A DNA stretch of 64,000 nt from CAYWVR01 sp964461715 (GTDB taxonomy: Bacteria; Planctomycetota; Phycisphaerae; FEN-1346): assembly GCA_964461715.1 (NCBI GenBank), contig CAYWVR010000002.1, positions 91,918 through 155,917 on the forward strand, written 5' to 3'. Of this stretch, positions 40,112 to 49,551 are shown one piece after another. The notes under the pieces are model-generated. The model did not search any database. It was given only the letters and a program-made list of their open reading frames with translations, and had not been told where the DNA came from. A program made the position numbers and the translations under genes. How positions within the stretch are numbered: position 1 is the first letter of the stretch; each line of letters starts with the position of its first letter.

Positions 40112-42277
40112 GTGCTTCTCGTGGCCTGGGTGCCCGCCGTCGCCGCCGACGCCGTGCCGCCGATCGCACCGAAGCCGATCTGGAGCCGGTTCCTCGTCCT
40201 CGTCTGGCAGTACAAGACGAGCGCCCCCGAGGACCTGCCGCTCTATCGCCGGGTGGGCCTCGAGGGATTTCACATCGACTGCGGCGCAGGCAAGGCCGCC
40301 ATCGTCAAGTTCGCCCGCCGCGAGGGACTGCCCTACTACGTCGACCACGCAGCCGACAAGGGCCTCCTTCACCTGACGGACCGGACCGGCCGGTCGAAGG
40401 TCCTCCGCCGGCCCGGCCTCGTGGCCCGTCCGCACAGCCTGGCGGACCCGAGGACGATGGACCTTCTGAAGGGGCACCTCGCGCGGAACGTGGCGGCCAC
40501 GCGCGGCGGGCCGGTGGTGGCCTACGCCTTCGACGACGAGGTGAGTCTGGGGGTCTTCACGAGCCCCGTCGAGGTCGACGCCTCGCCGCCCTCGGTGGCC
40601 GCGTACCGGCGGTGGCTCGCGGCCGAGTACGGGACGATCGCGCACCTCAACCGCACGTGGGGGACCGACCTCGCCCGCTTCGCCGACGCCGCGCCGGTGA
40701 GTTTCGAGGACGTGCGCCGGGCCCACACGGCCCCGCCCTTCGCCCGGTGGAACCTGGCCCGCTGGATGGACTGGCGGAGCTACATGGACACGCAGTTCGC
40801 CGGGACGCTGGCGGAGCTCGTCCGGTACACGAACGGGCTGGACCCGTCGACGCCCGCGGGCATCGTGGGCAGCCAACAGCCCGCCCCGTACGGCGGCTAC
40901 GATTACGCGAAGCTCGCGGGGGCACTTCAGTGGATCGAGGCGTACGACATCGGCGGCACGTGCGAGGTCCTGCGGTCGCTCTGGGGCCGGGAGCGGCGGC
41001 CGTACGTCCAGACATGGTTCTCCAGCGGGGACGCCCGACGCGACGCCTGGTTCCTCTGGTACTACCTCCTGCACGGGAACCGGGGCGTGATCGCCTGGCC
41101 GGCCCGCGGGGACAAGGGGTGGTTCGACTGGGGCGAACCGGGGCGGCTCGCGCCGTTCCTTGTGGACCTCGCCCCGACGCTCCGCGAGGTCCAGGGACCC
41201 GTCTCGGAGGCCATCCTCGGGCCCGACGTCCGCTTCGACCCCGACCCGATCGCCCTCCTCTACAGCCACCCGTCGGTCCAGGCATCGTGGGTCATGGACG
41301 TCGTCACGCACGGCCGGACGTGGCCGAACCGATCGAGCAGCCTCGACAACAGTTGCCAATCCGCCGGGCGCAACCGCGTCGCGTGGATGAAGCTGCTGGA
41401 GGACTCAGGCTTCCAGTTCGAGATCGTGACGGCGGACCAGGTGGCGACAGGAGAGCTGGAGCGTGGCGGCACGCGGGTGCTGATTCTCAATCGCGCGATC
41501 GCCCTCGCCGACGACGAGGCCGACGCCGTGCGGCGTTTCGTCGCGGGGGGCGGCACGGTGATCGCGGACCACCTGACGGGCGTCCTCGACGCGCGCGGCG
41601 TGGGGCGCCCGCGCGGCGTTCTGGACGACCTCTTCGGCATCCGCCGCGACGAAGGGCCCGGCTACCTCGACGGGCGGCACATCACGGAGATCGACGGCGA
41701 GAAGTACCGCGCGCCCTTCCTCGAGCGCCTCTCGTACGACGGGGCCCTGCGACACGAGGGGATGGTCGTGTACGAGCGGGGCACCCGCGCCGCCGGCGGC
41801 CGGGCGGGGGCCCGCGCGGGAAGCGCCGACGTCGTCATTCGCCGCCGCCCGGGAGGCGGACGGGCCGTCTATCTGAACCTGACGCCCCTGGCTTACGTGG
41901 ACCACGGCCTCCGCCTCTCGGAAACCGGCGAGCGATGGCGAAAGCTCTTGACGACGCTCCTCGCCGAGAGCAGCCTCGTGCCGCGCGCAAGGGTCATCGC
42001 GGACGAAGCGTTGGTGCCCCTCGCGGAGCTCCTCTACTGGCGACGGGGCGAGACGACGGTCCTCGGCCTCATCAAGAACGCCTCGCGCCACGCCGAGATG
42101 GACGGGGACGGGGCCGTCCACGGCATGACGGGCGAGCCGCGCGACGTCGAGATCGTCTTGGCCGAGCCCTTCACGAAGGGACGCAACCTGAGGACGGGCG
42201 AGGACCTGCCGCCCGGCCGCACGATCCGGGCGACCTGGAACCCCTGGGAAGCGCTGCTGTTTGAACTATCGCGGTAA
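40112..42277 (+). CDS. GH42-like secreted glycosidase, start uncertain
   Basis: About 720 residues. The catalytic barrel resembles beta-galactosidase family 42: VVAYAFDDEVSLGVF (candidate acid/base Glu), then SVAAYRRWLAAEYGTIAHLNRTWGTD, a hallmark segment of that family, ARWMDWRSYMDTQFAGTLAEL and a trimerisation-like domain with GGGTVIADHLTG. A hydrophobic secretion segment (CIAAAFVLLVAWVPAVAADA) begins near 40094, before the first GTG in frame at 40112; a TTG at 40022 is the only earlier standard start and lies inside the divergent CapA gene. A TATAGC at 40067 could be a -10 element. The protein could trim or remodel the polysaccharide. Confidence 0.7.
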   Translation: MLLVAWVPAVAADAVPPIAPKPIWSRFLVLVWQYKTSAPEDLPLYRRVGLEGFHIDCGAGKAAIVKFARREGLPYYVDHAADKGLLHLTDRTGRSKVLRRPGLVARPHSLADPRTMDLLKGHLARNVAATRGGPVVAYAFDDEVSLGVFTSPVEVDASPPSVAAYRRWLAAEYGTIAHLNRTWGTDLARFADAAPVSFEDVRRAHTAPPFARWNLARWMDWRSYMDTQFAGTLAELVRYTNGLDPSTPAGIVGSQQPAPYGGYDYAKLAGALQWIEAYDIGGTCEVLRSLWGRERRPYVQTWFSSGDARRDAWFLWYYLLHGNRGVIAWPARGDKGWFDWGEPGRLAPFLVDLAPTLREVQGPVSEAILGPDVRFDPDPIALLYSHPSVQASWVMDVVTHGRTWPNRSSSLDNSCQSAGRNRVAWMKLLEDSGFQFEIVTADQVATGELERGGTRVLILNRAIALADDEADAVRRFVAGGGTVIADHLTGVLDARGVGRPRGVLDDLFGIRRDEGPGYLDGRHITEIDGEKYRAPFLERLSYDGALRHEGMVVYERGTRAAGGRAGARAGSADVVIRRRPGGGRAVYLNLTPLAYVDHGLRLSETGERWRKLLTTLLAESSLVPRARVIADEALVPLAELLYWRRGETTVLGLIKNASRHAEMDGDGAVHGMTGEPRDVEIVLAEPFTKGRNLRTGEDLPPGRTIRATWNPWEALLFELSR

Positions 42278-42297
42278 TGGATGCGGACCGGTCGGGT

Positions 42298-42326
42298 TTG
42301 ACTTAAGCCCGGAAATAGACGATATT
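42298..42326 (+). promoter_or_regulatory. Candidate promoter of the exosortase operon
   Basis: TTGACT (42298-42303) and GATATT (42321-42326) are spaced by 17 bases, 82 bases before the exosortase ATG. Four of six -10 positions match consensus. The glycosidase gene upstream ends 20 bases before it. Confidence 0.4.
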
Positions 42327-42407
42327 TACAGGGGCCCTCCGGAGGGGGGACCTTGTCCGTGAACACCCCCGCCACCGCTGCACGGCGAGGGGCAACAGTG
42401 AGGCACG

Positions 42408-44084
42408 ATGGCCAAGGACGCATCCAACGCGAGGCGGTACTGGAGATCGGTCGCGGTATGGGCCGCCATCACCCTCGGCCTGGTCGCCGTCTACGCCAAT
42501 CCGTTCGTCCAGTCGAACACGTTCCACGTGATGGGGCAGCGGTGGTTCCCGGCGTGGCGGCGGGCCGAGCTCGGCCTCTATGACAAGATCATGGAGGGCC
42601 AGAGCTACTACACCCACGCCCCCCTCGTGCCGCTGGTCAGCCTGGTGATCGCGGTGCTGCTGGTGCGGCACACGCAGGTGCCGGTGCGTCCGCGGCGGGG
42701 GCTGGGACTGGCCGTCTTGGCGGGCAGTCTGGGCATCCACCTGGCGGCATCCTTTGCGCGGATCACCTTCGCGAGCGGGTACTCGTTGCTGGGAGTGCTG
42801 GCCGGGCTGGTTCTGTTCTTCTGGGGCTGGGGGGCGCTTCGGCGGCTGTGGTTCCCGTGGGCGCTCCTCTTTTTCATGGTCCCGCTGCCGGAGGTTTCGA
42901 TCGGCGAGATCAACTTCCGGCTGAAAATGGTTGCGGCCGAGTGGGGCGTCGGCCTCGCCAACCTGCTGGGCATCGTCGCCGAGCGGATGGGCAACCAGGT
43001 TTTCCTCGCCGACGGGAAGTCGCTGGTCATCGCCAACGTCTGCAACGGCCTCCGGACCCTGATCAGCCTGCTCGCCTTCGGGGCGATCTACGCCTACGTC
43101 TGCAAGCTGCGGGGCGGGTGGCGCCTGGGCCTGTTTGCCCTGAGCGTGCCCGTGGCGCTCATCTCGAACACGATCCGCGTCGGAAGCCTCGTGGGGGTGG
43201 CGGACGTCTGGGACACGGCGACGGCCACGGGCTGGTACCACGACGTTTCCGGCCTCCTGATCTACGCCGTGGCCTTCGGGTTCATGTTCTCGCTGGAGAA
43301 GCTCATCCTGTGGGGACGGGCCGCCGTCGGCCGACCGGCCAACATCCGCCCCCTCTTCGGCGACGCCCCCCGCGAAGACGAGGGCGACGGCCAGTGGGAC
43401 CGCTTGACCGAAGCGCTGGGGGGCGGCCGGGGCGTGACCTGTGCGGCGATCCTCGTCGGGGTCGGCGCGGCTACCTGGTGGCTCAGTCTGACCGATCCGC
43501 CCCGGTGGGACCAGGAGACCGTCCAGAACGCCTTGCCCGAGGAGCTCGAGTTCGGCGGCCGCCGGTGGCGGGGCTACGAGCTTCCTCTGGACGAAGCCAC
43601 GCTCACCATCCTGGAGTGGCCGGACTACCTTCAGCGACACTACGTGGCCGTGGATGGCCAGAACGAAGACGTGAGCTTCTGCGTCATCTTCAGCAAGGAC
43701 AACCGCTTGGGCATTCACCCGCCCGACATGTGTATCGAGGGCAGCGGACAGGAGATCAGCCACAAGGGGGACGTGGTGCTCCGGGACGTGCCCGGCCACC
43801 CGGAGCTCCAGCTCCGGGAGCTGGTCGTGCACTCCGGACCCCACCGCATCTATTTCCTCTACTGCTACCGTTGCGGCGACCGGTATACGACCAGCTTCTA
43901 TGTTCAGCAGCTCCAGGTCGTCGTCAACGGGCTGCTGCATCGGGACGCGGGCGGGGCCCTGGTCCGCGTCACCACGGAGATCGGCGACGACCTGAACGGC
44001 GCCCGTCGGCGGGCCGCCCAGCTCATGGCCGTCGCCATTCCGCATCTGGACCGTGCGCTTGACTCAGCCGGAGGTGGATCATGA
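42408..44084 (+). CDS. Exosortase with fused C-terminal EpsI domain
   Basis: A 558-residue inner-membrane protein that processes PEP-CTERM proteins. About eight membrane helices occupy residues 15-320. The active-site residues are all in place: Cys212 in IANVCNGLRTL, Arg257 in SNTIRVG and His278 in WYHDVSG. From about 345 a periplasmic EpsI-type domain follows (GRRWRGYELPLD, DVSFCVIFSKDNRLGIHPPDMCIEGSG, YFLYCYRCGDRYTTSFY), as in exosortase A-type proteins. GAGG six bases upstream supports the start. Its likely substrates are the three PEP-CTERM proteins 36 kb away. The TPR gene overlaps its end by four bases. Confidence 0.95.
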   Translation: MAKDASNARRYWRSVAVWAAITLGLVAVYANPFVQSNTFHVMGQRWFPAWRRAELGLYDKIMEGQSYYTHAPLVPLVSLVIAVLLVRHTQVPVRPRRGLGLAVLAGSLGIHLAASFARITFASGYSLLGVLAGLVLFFWGWGALRRLWFPWALLFFMVPLPEVSIGEINFRLKMVAAEWGVGLANLLGIVAERMGNQVFLADGKSLVIANVCNGLRTLISLLAFGAIYAYVCKLRGGWRLGLFALSVPVALISNTIRVGSLVGVADVWDTATATGWYHDVSGLLIYAVAFGFMFSLEKLILWGRAAVGRPANIRPLFGDAPREDEGDGQWDRLTEALGGGRGVTCAAILVGVGAATWWLSLTDPPRWDQETVQNALPEELEFGGRRWRGYELPLDEATLTILEWPDYLQRHYVAVDGQNEDVSFCVIFSKDNRLGIHPPDMCIEGSGQEISHKGDVVLRDVPGHPELQLRELVVHSGPHRIYFLYCYRCGDRYTTSFYVQQLQVVVNGLLHRDAGGALVRVTTEIGDDLNGARRRAAQLMAVAIPHLDRALDSAGGGS

Positions 44085-47000
44085 TTCGACGCATCGTTCT
44101 CATCCTCTTCATCGCGGGCCTCGTAACGGGCGCCGCCGTGGGCTTGTGGGTCTTCTTGCGGCCCGACAGCCCGGCCAAAATGATCGCCCGCGCCGACGTG
44201 GCCCTCCGGGCCAAGAACTACGACCGCGCGATCGAGCTGGCCCGCGCCTACCGTGAACTTGAACCGGACAACTGGCGCAGCTACTACGTCGAGGGGCGAT
44301 CCCAACTCCGCCTGAAACGGATCGAGGAGGCCCGGGCCGTGCTCAAGGAGGGCTTGGCGCGGCACCCGGACAGCCAGCCGCTGACCATCGCCCTGGCCGA
44401 CAGCCACATCCAGCCCGCCGAACGCATCCTGGCGAGCGGGGCCGCCGGCGCCGACGCCGACGCCATCGAGACCGCCATCGAGAATCTCCGCGAAGCCATC
44501 CGGACACTCGCCGAGTTCGAGGCCGACGATCCCAAGGGGGAGCTCGACGTGCGGCAGTCGCTGGCCCTCCGTACCCTCGGCCTGGGCCAGGCCCAGCGGC
44601 TTCTGGCCGCCCGCCGCCGGCAGGATGCCGCCGTGGCCGCCGGCGCCGGCGCCGAGGCCGAGCGCGTCGAGCACAGCCGCCGGGCCGAGGAGGCCGACCG
44701 CCGGGCCGAGGAGACCCTCGACCGCGCCGCCCGCCTCCTCCTGGCGGTCGCCTGCGAGGATCCCGGGCGCGAGCCCGTCGTCGATCCGCTCATCCGCCTC
44801 GCCCGAGAGCGGAACGACGACGACGCCATCGGACAACTGAGCCAGGCCATGGAGGACACCGAGAACGCCCCGCCCCTGGCCCGGACGCTGGTCGTCATGT
44901 ACGCCCTCAGCAAGATCGAGACGCCCTCGGAAGCCGAGTACGCCCGGACCGCCGAGGCCCTGGACGGGATCCTCCAGAACCATCCCGACGCCACCGAGGC
45001 CCTCCTGGCCCGGGCGGAGGTGGCGCTGGGCCTGGCCGACTACGACACGCTCGAAGCGTGCGTCCGGAAGGCCCTCGACGGGGAGGGGGTCGCGGTCGAG
45101 GACCAGGGCCGGGCCCGCATGATTCGCGCCCGGGGCCTCGTCCGGCAACGCAAGTGGGCCGAGGCCGAGCAGGTCCTCTATGCCCTGAAGATGGACTTCC
45201 CCCGCTGGGCCGAGCCCTTCTACCTGTATGCCCTGACCACCCACAAAACCGGCAAGAAGGAACTGGCCCGCGAGGCCATGCGCACGATCATCGCCACCAT
45301 CGACAAGGACCACCTCGACGCCCATCGCTTCCTGGCCGAGACATTCCTTGAGGAGGAACGGTACGAGCAGGCCCTCGAGCATGCCCGGCGATGCTACGAC
45401 CTGCGCCCGGACACACCCTCATCGCTCCGCTTGATCGTGCAGGCGGCGATCGGGAACAAACAGCCCGAGCTGGCCCGCGATCTCCTGGACGAGGCAATGA
45501 AGCGCGAGCCCCCCGACCCCGGCATCCTCGTCGAGGTCAGCCGGGGCTACGCCCGCCTGGGACGGAATGAGCAGGCCCGCACGGCCGCCGAAAAGGCCGC
45601 CGAGGTCGAGGCCGGCTCCGAGACGGCCATCCAGGTGGCCCGAGCCCGCATGCTGCTCGGCGAGGCCGAGGAAGCGGAACGCATCCTCGAGGCCGAGACC
45701 GACCGTCGACCGGACAGCATCGAGCTCCAGACGGCCCTCGGCGAGTTCTACGTCCGGACCGGCCGCACCGCCCGCGCCACCGAGCATTACCGTCGGGCGG
45801 CCGAGCTCGCGCCCGATAGCGCCCCGGTCCACCTGGCGCTGGCCCGGGCCCTCCTGAACACGGGCCTCGTGGAGGAGGCCGAGGCCGAGACGAGGCACGT
45901 GCTCAACCTGGACCCCGGAAACGCCGACGCAGCCTTGCTCCTCAGCCAAATCCGGGCGGTGCGCGGCGAGATCAGCATCGAGCAGATGGTCCAGCAGTTC
46001 CTCGACGAGGGCCGCCCCGGCCTGCCGCTCGCCATGACCCACCTCAAGCGCGGCGCGCCCGAGAAGTGCATCAACATCTGTCTGGCGGAACTCGAGCAGA
46101 CGCCCGACAACGCGGACGCCCGGGCCCTGCTGGCCCTGGCCTACCAGGCGATGGGCGAGCATCAGAAATGCAAGGAGCAGCTTCGGGAAGCCGTGCGGCG
46201 GGCCCCCGACCAGTTCCTGGCTTACCTTCGGCTGGCGGCGGTGCTCGCGCGAACGATGGCCCCCGAGACCGTGGAGATCGAGCTCGGGGCCGTCCCGGGC
46301 GCCCGCCGCGACCTCGTGGACCTGGCGCTGGGATGGCTCCTGGGACGGATCGGCCAGCCGCGGGGCGCCGCGGAAGCCTACGGCCGTCTGGCCAGCCGGC
46401 CCGACGCCCCCGAGGAAAGCCGCAACCGGGCCCGCCTCCTTCGGGCCCGGGCCCTGGTCGCCGCCGGCCATCCGGACCGCGCGCTGATCGAGCTCGACCA
46501 GTTGGCGACCGACGACGACTGGCGACGGATCGCCCAGATTCAGAAAGTCACCCTCCTGGCGTCGCTCGAGCACGTCGACGAGGCCGACCAGATCCTCGGG
46601 GCGCTCGTGGACGAGGCCCTCGAAACCCGACGCACCTCGTTCCTCCAGCAGGCCGTGCAGCTCTACGCACGCATGGGACGCACCGCCCGGGCGTTGACCC
46701 TATGCACGCGTCTGGAGGCCCTCGACCCGAAGGACCCCACCCCCCATCTGCTCCGGGCCGCGGTGCTCGTCAGCGACGGGCGAGGCGGCAAGGCCGTCGA
46801 GTCCTACCACAAGGCCATCGAGCTCCATCCGTCCAACTTCAGTACCCACATCCTTCTGGCCCGGACCCTCGACGCCGAGGATCGGCCGAGCGACGCCCTC
46901 CAGGCCCTCGACCGCCTGGCCGACATGGGCCAGACCGGCCACGCCCTGGCCGCCATCGAGCGCGGTCGCATGATGGCCGGGTGGGGGCTGCCCGCCCGGG

Positions 47001-48631
47001 CCATCGAGGCCTTCACGGTGCTGGAAAACTCCCCGTTGGCGGGCGATCCGCGCATCACCCTGGCCGTCGGCCGCGCCTACGCCGCCCTCGGAGAAAACGA
47101 ACGGGCCGCCGAAGTCCTGACGCGCGTGCCGACCTACGTGCCGCAGCACCTGCCCGCCCAACAGGTCCTGGCCCAGGTCCAGCCGACCGCCGAAGCCAAG
47201 GCGGCGGTGCTGGCCGAGCTGGCCGAAGACCATTCTGCCAACCCGACCGTGGTCGACCAGTGGATGGCAGCGCTCGTCGAGGCCGGCCGCCCGCAGGAGG
47301 CCCTGAAAGCGTACCGCGATTTCTTCGCCGACCGACCCGTCGCCCGTGTACCCCCCGGCCTGTCGGTGCAGGCCATTCGCATCCACCTGGGGGCGGACGA
47401 CCGGGCCGGGGCGGCGGACCTCTGCGCGCAGCTCTCGCAAGCAACCGAGAACCGGGCGCCGCTTTGGCGCTTCCTGGCCGCCATCCTCGCCCCGGCGGAT
47501 CAGGCCGACGCGGCGCTGGCCCGTCTCCCGGAGGACGACACCATGACCCCGCGCGACGTCTTTGCGGCCCTGGCCCTGGCGCCGCATCCGGCGCCGTCGG
47601 CCGCCGGGTGGCACACCCGGCTGCAGGCGTTCGTGACGCGCCTGGCCGACGCCGACCCGCCGCAGGAGTTGCCCCTCGCGTACCTCTTCCTGGCGCATCT
47701 GGCGGCTGGCGACGTCGCCGCCGCCCAGGCCACCCTCGAGGGCTTCGCGCCGGAGGGGTTCATCGGGCGGGAAGCCGTGGTGGAGATGGTGGACGCCGCC
47801 GAGAACGATCCGAAGGCAGCGGCGGCGGAAGCCGCGGAGCTGCTCCGGGCCACGCTGGCCGGCGAGCTGGGCCTGCCGGAGTTCGGCCGGGAGGTGGCCC
47901 TGGAGGTCCTGAGGGCCCGCCCGACCTGCCAGTGGGCGGGCGGACTGGCGGCCCCTGCGCCCGGCGGCGACCCGGAAGGCCTCCGCCGCGTCCTCGAGAT
48001 CATTCAGCCGTCCGACGGACTGGTGGCCCTGATGGTCCGGGCCTCGCTCCACATGAGCGAGCGGGAACTCGACGAGGCCGCCGAGGTCCTGAAGCAGGCC
48101 GCCGAGATCGAACACGACGTCCCCGCCCTGGTCGCGCTGCGCGCCATCGTCCTGGAAAAGGCCGGCCGCCTGACCGAGGCCCTGCCCCTGCACGTGCGCT
48201 TGTGGGAGGCGACGAAGAACCCCGCCTCGGCCAACAACGCCGCCTACCTCGTCAGCCGCCTCCACAGCGACGATCCCTTAATGCTGGCCAAGGCCCGGGA
48301 GTGGGCCGAGGCCGCCGTCAAGGCCACGCCGCAAGCCGCAGCCTTCCGCGATACCCTCGGATGGATCGCCCATCTCCAGGGCCACCGCGAGACGGCCCGC
48401 CACGAGCTCCGGCAGGCGGTGCGCCGGATGCCCGGCTCCGTCGAGGTCCACTATCACCTCGGGATGGCCGAGGCGGCGGCGGGATTCGAGCAGTTCGCCC
48501 GGTGGCACCTGGCCCGCGCCGACGACATCGCACGCCAGGCCGAGGCCGACGGCCGCCTCGTGCCCTCGGAGGCCGACATCGCCCAGCACGCCCGCGAGGC
48601 CCTCGAAGCCCTGGAGAAACCCAAGTCGTGA
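44081..48631 (+). CDS. Giant TPR protein of the exosortase system
   Basis: A 1516-residue protein anchored by one N-terminal helix (residues 5-28) and otherwise built of tetratricopeptide repeats, for example KNYDRAIELARAYRELEPDN, GRTARATEHYRRAAELAPDS and HRETARHELRQAVRRMPGS. It resembles the TPR (PrsT-like) proteins that accompany exosortases, but those are usually lipoproteins of about 900 residues; here no lipobox Cys is seen and the repeat array is longer. TPR arrays act as scaffolds, so it may hold export and sorting machinery together in the periplasm. It is coupled to both neighbours by ATGA/GTGA overlaps. Confidence 0.88.
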   Translation: MIRRIVLILFIAGLVTGAAVGLWVFLRPDSPAKMIARADVALRAKNYDRAIELARAYRELEPDNWRSYYVEGRSQLRLKRIEEARAVLKEGLARHPDSQPLTIALADSHIQPAERILASGAAGADADAIETAIENLREAIRTLAEFEADDPKGELDVRQSLALRTLGLGQAQRLLAARRRQDAAVAAGAGAEAERVEHSRRAEEADRRAEETLDRAARLLLAVACEDPGREPVVDPLIRLARERNDDDAIGQLSQAMEDTENAPPLARTLVVMYALSKIETPSEAEYARTAEALDGILQNHPDATEALLARAEVALGLADYDTLEACVRKALDGEGVAVEDQGRARMIRARGLVRQRKWAEAEQVLYALKMDFPRWAEPFYLYALTTHKTGKKELAREAMRTIIATIDKDHLDAHRFLAETFLEEERYEQALEHARRCYDLRPDTPSSLRLIVQAAIGNKQPELARDLLDEAMKREPPDPGILVEVSRGYARLGRNEQARTAAEKAAEVEAGSETAIQVARARMLLGEAEEAERILEAETDRRPDSIELQTALGEFYVRTGRTARATEHYRRAAELAPDSAPVHLALARALLNTGLVEEAEAETRHVLNLDPGNADAALLLSQIRAVRGEISIEQMVQQFLDEGRPGLPLAMTHLKRGAPEKCINICLAELEQTPDNADARALLALAYQAMGEHQKCKEQLREAVRRAPDQFLAYLRLAAVLARTMAPETVEIELGAVPGARRDLVDLALGWLLGRIGQPRGAAEAYGRLASRPDAPEESRNRARLLRARALVAAGHPDRALIELDQLATDDDWRRIAQIQKVTLLASLEHVDEADQILGALVDEALETRRTSFLQQAVQLYARMGRTARALTLCTRLEALDPKDPTPHLLRAAVLVSDGRGGKAVESYHKAIELHPSNFSTHILLARTLDAEDRPSDALQALDRLADMGQTGHALAAIERGRMMAGWGLPARAIEAFTVLENSPLAGDPRITLAVGRAYAALGENERAAEVLTRVPTYVPQHLPAQQVLAQVQPTAEAKAAVLAELAEDHSANPTVVDQWMAALVEAGRPQEALKAYRDFFADRPVARVPPGLSVQAIRIHLGADDRAGAADLCAQLSQATENRAPLWRFLAAILAPADQADAALARLPEDDTMTPRDVFAALALAPHPAPSAAGWHTRLQAFVTRLADADPPQELPLAYLFLAHLAAGDVAAAQATLEGFAPEGFIGREAVVEMVDAAENDPKAAAAEAAELLRATLAGELGLPEFGREVALEVLRARPTCQWAGGLAAPAPGGDPEGLRRVLEIIQPSDGLVALMVRASLHMSERELDEAAEVLKQAAEIEHDVPALVALRAIVLEKAGRLTEALPLHVRLWEATKNPASANNAAYLVSRLHSDDPLMLAKAREWAEAAVKATPQAAAFRDTLGWIAHLQGHRETARHELRQAVRRMPGSVEVHYHLGMAEAAAGFEQFARWHLARADDIARQAEADGRLVPSEADIAQHAREALEALEKPKS

Positions 48632-49545
48632 GCCGCGACGGCCATCCCGGCCCCGCGCCCGACGCGACCCCGGTCCATCTCCTCTCGTTCGACGTCGAGG
48701 AGTACTTCCAGGCCGAGGCCGCGGCTGCCGGCGTCCCGCGGGACCGGTGGTCGAGCCTCGAGCGCCGCCTCGATCGCCCCGCCGACACGATCCTCGAGAT
48801 GCTCGAGACGCGGGGCCTCAAGGCCACCTTCTTCCTCCTCGGTTGGGTGGCGCAACACGAGCCGCACGTGGTGCGGCGCATCGCCGCCGCCGGCCACGAG
48901 ATCGCCTCCCACGGCACGGATCATCGCATGCTGCACCGGTTGACGCCCGAGGCCTTTCGCGGCGATCTGGAGGACAGTCGCCGCCGGCTGGAGGACTTGG
49001 CCGGCCGAGCCGTCGTCGGCTACCGCGCCCCGACGTTCTCCGTCACGCGGACCACGGCCTGGGCCCTCGACGTCCTGGCCGAGGCGGGTTTTCGCTACGA
49101 TTCCTCGGTCTTCCCCGTCCGCCACGACCGTTACGGCGTGCCGGACGCGCCGTCCCGGCCGCATCGGGCCGTGGGCCCCGCCGGGGGCCGCATCCTGGAA
49201 ATCCCCCCGCTGACGCTTCGGATTCTCGGGCGGAACTGGCCCGTGGGCGGCGGAGGCTATCTGCGCCTGCTGCCGCTGGGAGCGGTGGCGACGGCGCTCC
49301 GCGCGGCCGGTCGGCGCGGCTATCCCGGCATGCTCTACCTGCATCCGTGGGAGCTCGACCCGGACCAGCCCGTCCTGCCCATGTCGCGCCTGTCGCGGTG
49401 GCGACACCGGGTCAACCTGGCAAAGACAGGCGACAAGCTCCGACGCCTGCTGGAACGCTTCCGGTTCGGGCCGGTCGAGGCCCAGCTCGACGCCCTCGAT
49501 CGCCTCGCGGACGTCGAGTGCGCCTACGGCCCGGCCCCGGCATAG
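48628..49545 (+). CDS. Polysaccharide deacetylase, exosortase-associated (DUF3473 type)
   Basis: A 305-residue CE4 deacetylase. Motifs: SFDVEEYFQAE (20-30) with the catalytic Asp, HEIASHGTDHRMLHRLTP with metal-binding His94 and His98, GYRAPTFSVT (130-139), FRYDSSVFPVRHDRYG and the C-terminal YLHPWELDPDQP. The whole pattern is that of the deacetylases that occur beside exosortase genes. No signal peptide. It removes acetyl groups from N-acetylated sugars of the chain or its precursor. GTG overlaps the TPR stop (GTGA). Six bases separate its stop from the convergent peptidase gene. Confidence 0.9.
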   Translation: MSRDGHPGPAPDATPVHLLSFDVEEYFQAEAAAAGVPRDRWSSLERRLDRPADTILEMLETRGLKATFFLLGWVAQHEPHVVRRIAAAGHEIASHGTDHRMLHRLTPEAFRGDLEDSRRRLEDLAGRAVVGYRAPTFSVTRTTAWALDVLAEAGFRYDSSVFPVRHDRYGVPDAPSRPHRAVGPAGGRILEIPPLTLRILGRNWPVGGGGYLRLLPLGAVATALRAAGRRGYPGMLYLHPWELDPDQPVLPMSRLSRWRHRVNLAKTGDKLRRLLERFRFGPVEAQLDALDRLADVECAYGPAPA

Positions 49546-49551
49546 GCCCGG

